In this document: piece by piece, positions 7,201-9,438 of the stretch | Numbering within the stretch: the first letter of the stretch is position 1 | Layout of the letters: each line of letters starts with the position of its first letter | Source: Chloroflexota bacterium | GTDB lineage: Bacteria; Chloroflexota; Anaerolineae; Anaerolineales; DRMV01 | Reading direction: 5' to 3' | Assembly: GCA_013154225.1 (NCBI GenBank) | Contig: JAADCW010000168.1 | Span: 1 to 9,438 of the forward strand | DNA: 9,438 nucleotides | Notes under the pieces: model-generated | Databases searched by the model: none | What the model was told of the DNA's origin: nothing | Seen by the model: only the letters and a program-made list of their open reading frames with translations | Made by a program: the position numbers and the translations under genes

Positions 7201-8492
7201 CCGTATTTGACCGCGCAGTAACGCATGAGTTCGTCGCGGCGGTCGTCGGGGAAGTCCAGGTCAATATCGGGCATGGAGACACGCTGGGGGTTCAGGAACC
7301 GCTCGAAAATCAGGCCATGTTTCAAGGGGTCCACCATGGTGATGCCCAAGGTGTAGGCCACCAAGGAACCCGCGGCCGAACCCCGCGCGTTGTACCAAAT
7401 GCCCTGCTTGCGGGCATATTCCACCAAATCCCACACGATCAGGAAGTAGGCATCAAACCCCATGGTGTGGATGATGCCCAATTCGTGCTCCAGGCGCTCA
7501 CGCACCTCAGGTGCGTCCGCGCGATCACCGTAGCGTTCCCGCAAGCCTTTTTCGCACAGGTGGCGCAGATAGGTTTCCGCGGTGTAGCCTTCGGGCACCG
7601 GGAATTTAGGCAGTTTGTATTTCTGGCGACTGATTTCCGGGTCAGGCGAAAAGGCGATCTCAAAACTGGGGTATTCTTTCGCACACATTTCAGCCACCAG
7701 CAGGGTGTTGCTAATGGCTTCTGGCACCTCGGCAAACAGCGCGGACATTTCCTCAGGCGAGCGCAGGTAGTAGGAATCGTCTTCAATGCGCATGCGCTTG
7801 GGGTCGGTGAGCAGTTTGCCGGTTTGAATGGCAATGAGGACGTCTTGCAGGCGAGCGTGCTCGCGTTTGATGTAGTGGACGTCGTTGGTGGCAACCAGCC
7901 GCAGGTTGAATTCCCGTGCGAGGGCAATCAGTTGGCGGTTGACTTCGGGCAGTTCCGGGATGTTATGGGACTGCAGTTCCACGAAGAAGCGGTCTCGGCC
8001 AAAGACGTCCACATACCAGGCGAGCCTTTCACGCGCGGTTTTCAAATCGCCCTGCTGGATGGCTTTGGGCACATCGCCCGAGAGGCACGCGGTGGTGGCA
8101 ATCAGGTTGTCGGAATACTGGGCCAGAATTTCACGATCAATGCGCGGTTTGTAATAGAAGCCTTCCAACTGGGCCGCGGTGGCCAGTTTGAGCAAGTTTC
8201 TGTAGCCATCTTCGTTTTGGGCCAACAGCAACAGGTGGAAAGGCTTTTTATCTTCTCTGGAGCGGTCGGTCATCCGCCGCGGCGCGAGGTAGGCTTCCAT
8301 GCCTAAAATGGGTTTGATGCCCGCGGCTTTGGCGGCCTGATAAAACTCCACCACACCATACATCACGCCGTGGTCAGTCAGGGCCAAGGCGGGCATATCC
8401 ATTGCCGCGGCGGCCTTGGCCAAGGCCCCCACTTTAGCCAGGCCGTCGAGCAGGGAATATTCGGAGTGGACGTGCAGATGGACGAAGGACAT
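4227..8492 (-). CDS. dnaE: DNA polymerase III subunit alpha (DnaE), long C-terminal linker
   Basis: A 1421-aa replicative polymerase catalytic subunit, against about 1160 aa in E. coli. Order of parts: PHP domain 1-210 with HLHVHS, LTDHG (38-42), TACLSG (134-139) and TNDVHY (202-207); palm with GSAAGS (371-376) and catalytic PDIDLDF (408-414; Asp409, Asp411), third acidic residue Asp592 in VDFLGL; fingers with YRPGPIEFIP (671-680) and a run of six lysines (740-745); helix-hairpin-helix region about 835-915; OB fold about 1015-1092. Then comes a linker (about 1105-1340), first Arg/Lys/Gly-rich, then acidic and Pro-rich, then Ala/Pro-rich with a 29-residue tandem repeat. A terminal domain of about 80 residues (RKLVVTLKAT to LTIEPLK) resembles the end of standard DnaE, where clamp-loader tau binds. 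The start is fixed by the family N-terminus MSFVHLHVHSEYSLLDG; unusually, no Shine-Dalgarno precedes it. It is not PolC (no inserted exonuclease domain). Confidence 0.97.
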   Translation of the reverse strand: MSFVHLHVHSEYSLLDGLAKVGALAKAAAAMDMPALALTDHGVMYGVVEFYQAAKAAGIKPILGMEAYLAPRRMTDRSREDKKPFHLLLLAQNEDGYRNLLKLATAAQLEGFYYKPRIDREILAQYSDNLIATTACLSGDVPKAIQQGDLKTARERLAWYVDVFGRDRFFVELQSHNIPELPEVNRQLIALAREFNLRLVATNDVHYIKREHARLQDVLIAIQTGKLLTDPKRMRIEDDSYYLRSPEEMSALFAEVPEAISNTLLVAEMCAKEYPSFEIAFSPDPEISRQKYKLPKFPVPEGYTAETYLRHLCEKGLRERYGDRADAPEVRERLEHELGIIHTMGFDAYFLIVWDLVEYARKQGIWYNARGSAAGSLVAYTLGITMVDPLKHGLIFERFLNPQRVSMPDIDLDFPDDRRDELMRYCAVKYGEDKVAQIITFGTMKARAAVRDVGRVMDIPLSEVDRVAKLIPNIPGKPVSLDDVLGITAAKAKDEKERAEKEKLIVPELVALYNSTDEDKVYFRELLETARAMEGVVRNVGTHAAGVIVTDIPAVEHVPLHRPTSNDPNLPIKKITQYEMSILEALGLLKVDFLGLATLTVMARACELIEQRHGVHYDLYNIPTDDPEAYRLLSEGRTAGVFQVEGQGMSRYLMEMKPTKLEHVIAMVALYRPGPIEFIPSYIRRMHGEEEPTYRHPKLEPLFRETYGIPVYQEQIMFAAMDLAGYTAAEADDLRKAIAKKKKKKLEKHQTKFVEGAVTRGIERSTAEAIFSDWLEFARYGFNKSHAADYAVIAVQTAFLKAHYPAEYMTALMSVTKHETDKVAHYIHDCQRMGIPVLPPSVNASGWDFTIEDHDGKPAIRFALGAIKNVGKAPVEAILEARKDGPFEDLTDFIYRVDLRKVTKRALESLILAGALDEFGDRQCIQHSLDKIMALSASHFQAEAMGQFNLFASQGYREKVKLTCPDSPADKRTVLNWEKELIGIYLSDHPLSEMRDLLDAVVTHTAFTLDSAKAGEWVWVGGQVVEQHPHRTQKGDEMGFVTLEDLEGEISLVVFPKTWQEFGYLFSPGKVVFVFGRADNRGGKPQVLVEFATTEVQVVRDAAGRLVGVRRPAEAQKRMRSYGGYRGNGRGRPKNGRDGAQHKQNKPADAPKAKDAEAKPQPRKPASRQQAKRRPGANGAMPPPPEDFPEGWETQTAALIPREEMYIRDEEPYAEPPAAVKETQGQYTASKTQTRPVAASGKDAPTAVPANPQAEAAPVAAAPAPAVTPEAAPTAAAPASPQAEPAPVAAAPEPAVTPEAAPASAAQTAPQAEAAPAEENAPQKATAPASPPSAADEPHRPRKLVVTLKATNDTVRDKLRLRRVHSHIIAFPGQDRFAFYILEQDSAYLIEFPETTQICEPLLQRLRDLVGPENLTIEPLK
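4539..4739 (-). repeat. 87-bp tandem repeat inside dnaE (29-aa Ala/Pro unit)
   Basis: The protein motif PQAE recurs at residues 1252, 1281 and 1310, exactly 29 residues (87 nt) apart. The two full units (4653-4739 and 4566-4652) share APVAAAP and AVTPEAAP. A partial third unit reaches about 4539. At DNA level the stretch starting GCCGCCTCAGGGGTTACCGC at 4591 recurs from 4678 with few differences over about 60 bases. High nucleotide identity points to recent duplication, since a merely composition-driven Ala/Pro region would not keep codon phase and period. Such a tract could change copy number by slippage without breaking the reading frame. Confidence 0.85.
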
Positions 8493-8564
8493 AGATTGCT
8501 GGTTACTTAGTTACCTAGTTGCTTGGTTACCTAGTTGCTTGGTTACCTAGTGACTTGGTTGTCT
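8493..8564. repeat. 8-nt-period tandem array abutting the dnaE start codon
   Basis: Read on the plus strand, nine consecutive 8-nt units fill 8493-8564 with no gap, consensus RGTTRCYT. Examples are GGTTACTT (8501), AGTTACCT (8509), AGTTGCTT (8517), GGTTACCT (8525) and AGTGACTT (8549). A 16-nt dimer, GGTTACCTAGTTGCTT, is perfect at 8525-8540 and nearly repeated at 8509-8524 and 8541-8556. The first unit touches the dnaE ATG (8490-8492 on the plus strand), so on the mRNA the array is the immediate 5' leader. It contains no purine-rich ribosome binding site at the normal distance. There are no unique spacers, so it is not a CRISPR array. Confidence 0.85.
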
Positions 8565-8605
8565 GGACAATGAGGGAATGGCCATGAAGCGCCAAGGTTG
8601 AATGC
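8565..8605. other. Spacer between the two repeat arrays
   Basis: About 41 bp of unique sequence lie between the 8-nt and 26-nt arrays in the tsaD-dnaE gap. No good -10/-35 pair reading into dnaE was found here or in the arrays, and no intrinsic terminator follows tsaD. The dnaE promoter is therefore either unusual or lies further upstream, with dnaE read through from tsaD. No small reading frame of credible length is present. Confidence 0.4.
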
Positions 8606-8671
8606 CGACTAACCGACTATCGCGACCACAACGACTAACCGACGACAACGACTACAACCACTAACCGCCTA
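8606..8671. repeat. 26-nt-period repeat reaching the tsaD stop codon
   Basis: The core CGACTAACCGAC occurs at 8606-8617 and 8632-8643, and a diverged copy CCACTAACCGCC occurs at 8658-8669. The starts are spaced by exactly 26 nt each time. The ends of the first two units also match (CCACAA and CTACAA). The third copy overlaps the tsaD stop codon TAG (8671-8669 on the minus strand). The block is A/C-rich on the plus strand, while the neighbouring 8-nt array is G/T-rich on that strand, so the two look like related sequence in opposite orientation. No function is known to me. Confidence 0.7.
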
Positions 8672-9438
8672 ACTCACCTTCCATCGCGGCTTCAAATCAA
8701 AATCCAGTGGCGTGGTTTCGCCTGCAGCCAGGCGGCGGTAAGCCGCGGCTGCAATCATGGCCGCGTTGTCGGTGCAGTAACGCAAAGGCGGGATATGCAC
8801 GGGCACGGGAGATTCCGCGGTGATGCGTTCCCTCAGCAGGCGGTTGGCAGAAACGCCGCCCGCGACCACAATGCTCTTCGCGCCAAAGGCTTCCGCGGCT
8901 TTGAGGGTCTTACCCACGAGCACATCCACCACCGTGGCCTGGAAACTGGCCGCGAGGTGCGCCACAGGCAAGGGCTTGCCCGCAGCTTCGATTTCCCGCA
9001 CCGCGCGCAGCACCGCAGTTTTCAGGCCGCTGAACGAAAAATCCCACGTATCCTTCAGCCAAGGGCGGGTGAAAGCAAAAGCCGTGGGGTCGCCCTCGGC
9101 CGCGGCTTTTTGAATCGCGGGGCCGCCCGGATACCCCAACCCCAGTAGGCGGGCTACCTTGTCGAAAGCCTCGCCCGCGGCATCATCGCGGGTACTGCCC
9201 AACCGCTGATACTGCAAGTGGCCTTCCATAAAAATAAGCTCGGTATGCCCCCCAGAGACCAGCAGGGCTACCAGGGGGAACTCAGGCGGGGCAGGTGCGG
9301 GTGCTTCCCCTTCATACAACCAGGCAGCGTAAATGTGGCCTTCCAGGTGGTTGATGCCCAAAAGAGGCTTGCCGCTTGCCAAGGCCATACCCTTGGCGAA
9401 GTTGATGCCCACAGCCAGGGAACCGGGGAGCCCAGGGC
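8669..9438 (-). CDS. tsaD: tRNA N6-adenosine threonylcarbamoyltransferase, 5' end outside the window
   Basis: TsaD (YgjD/Gcp) transfers the threonylcarbamoyl group from TC-AMP to A37 of ANN-decoding tRNAs, making t6A together with TsaB and TsaE. The visible part is the C-terminal three quarters of a protein usually about 335-345 aa. The reading frame is open to the right edge, where the upstream codons read PGLPGSLAVGINFAKG, a family pattern, so the GTG at about 9412 is an internal valine and not the start. Counted from that codon, the motifs are NHLEGH (21-26; metal ligands His22 and His26), LLVSGGHTELI (50-60), STRDDAAGEAFDKVARLLGLGYPGGP (73-98 in part), FSFSGLKTAV (125-134), GGVSANRLLR (185-194) and CTDNAAMIAAAA (213-224; metal ligand Asp215). 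The C-terminus KPRWKVS is typical. It is upstream of dnaE in the same direction, 176 bp away. Confidence 0.95.
   Translation of the reverse strand, partial: PGLPGSLAVGINFAKGMALASGKPLLGINHLEGHIYAAWLYEGEAPAPAPPEFPLVALLVSGGHTELIFMEGHLQYQRLGSTRDDAAGEAFDKVARLLGLGYPGGPAIQKAAAEGDPTAFAFTRPWLKDTWDFSFSGLKTAVLRAVREIEAAGKPLPVAHLAASFQATVVDVLVGKTLKAAEAFGAKSIVVAGGVSANRLLRERITAESPVPVHIPPLRYCTDNAAMIAAAAYRRLAAGETTPLDFDLKPRWKVS

Noticed and set aside
5067..8306. A plus-strand open frame of over 1000 codons opposite dnaE
   Set aside because: It is wholly antisense to a certain dnaE with all motifs in place. The predicted protein shows no family motif, and its openness follows from dnaE codon use in a GC-rich genome.
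8493..8671. CRISPR array
   Set aside because: Units of 8 and 26 nt follow one another with no unique spacers, and there are no cas genes nearby.
9410..9412. GTG at about 9412 as the tsaD start
   Set aside because: Codons further upstream to the window edge continue the conserved TsaD sequence (PGLPGSLAVGINFAKG), so the true start lies outside the window.

Overview
The window is a moderately GC-rich bacterial chromosomal segment with tightly packed housekeeping genes. The protein style suggests a Chloroflexota (Anaerolineae-like) bacterium: DnaE with an intact PHP metal site, the dnaE-pfkA neighbourhood, a protein of the type databases call 'quinate 5-dehydrogenase', and short repeat arrays in an intergenic gap. 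That placement is an inference from family resemblance, not from a search. No prophage, insertion sequence, CRISPR array, rRNA or tRNA gene was seen.

Layout, left to right. Positions 1-108 hold no recognisable gene. A strong intrinsic terminator (109-134, minus strand) ends a minus-strand gene at 161-1072, a 303-aa 'quinate 5-dehydrogenase'-like protein of uncertain function. A 138-bp divergent intergenic region with a TATAAT box readable on both strands separates it from a plus-strand gene at 1211-1723, a PsiE-family membrane protein. That gene converges, with zero bases between the stop codons, on a minus-strand block. In transcription order the block is tsaD (8669 to beyond the right edge, 5' end missing), dnaE (4227-8492), pfkA (3184-4167) and a compact GH13 alpha-glucan hydrolase (1724-3106).

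The minus-strand block joins tRNA modification (TsaD, t6A37), chromosome replication (DNA polymerase III alpha) and central carbon metabolism (phosphofructokinase and a cytoplasmic maltodextrin-type hydrolase feeding sugar towards glycolysis). The dnaE-pfkA and pfkA-GH13 gaps are 59 and 77 bp. pfkA, the GH13 gene, the PsiE-like gene and the 161-1072 gene all have clear purine-rich ribosome binding sites; dnaE does not.

The unusual content is in two places. The 176-bp tsaD-dnaE gap contains two different short tandem arrays: an 8-nt-period array that runs directly into the dnaE start codon, and a 26-nt-period array that runs into the tsaD stop codon. The DnaE C-terminus carries a roughly 235-residue low-complexity linker with a 29-residue tandem repeat, tethering a conserved terminal domain. 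I saw no convincing evidence of a wholly new defence or mobile system.
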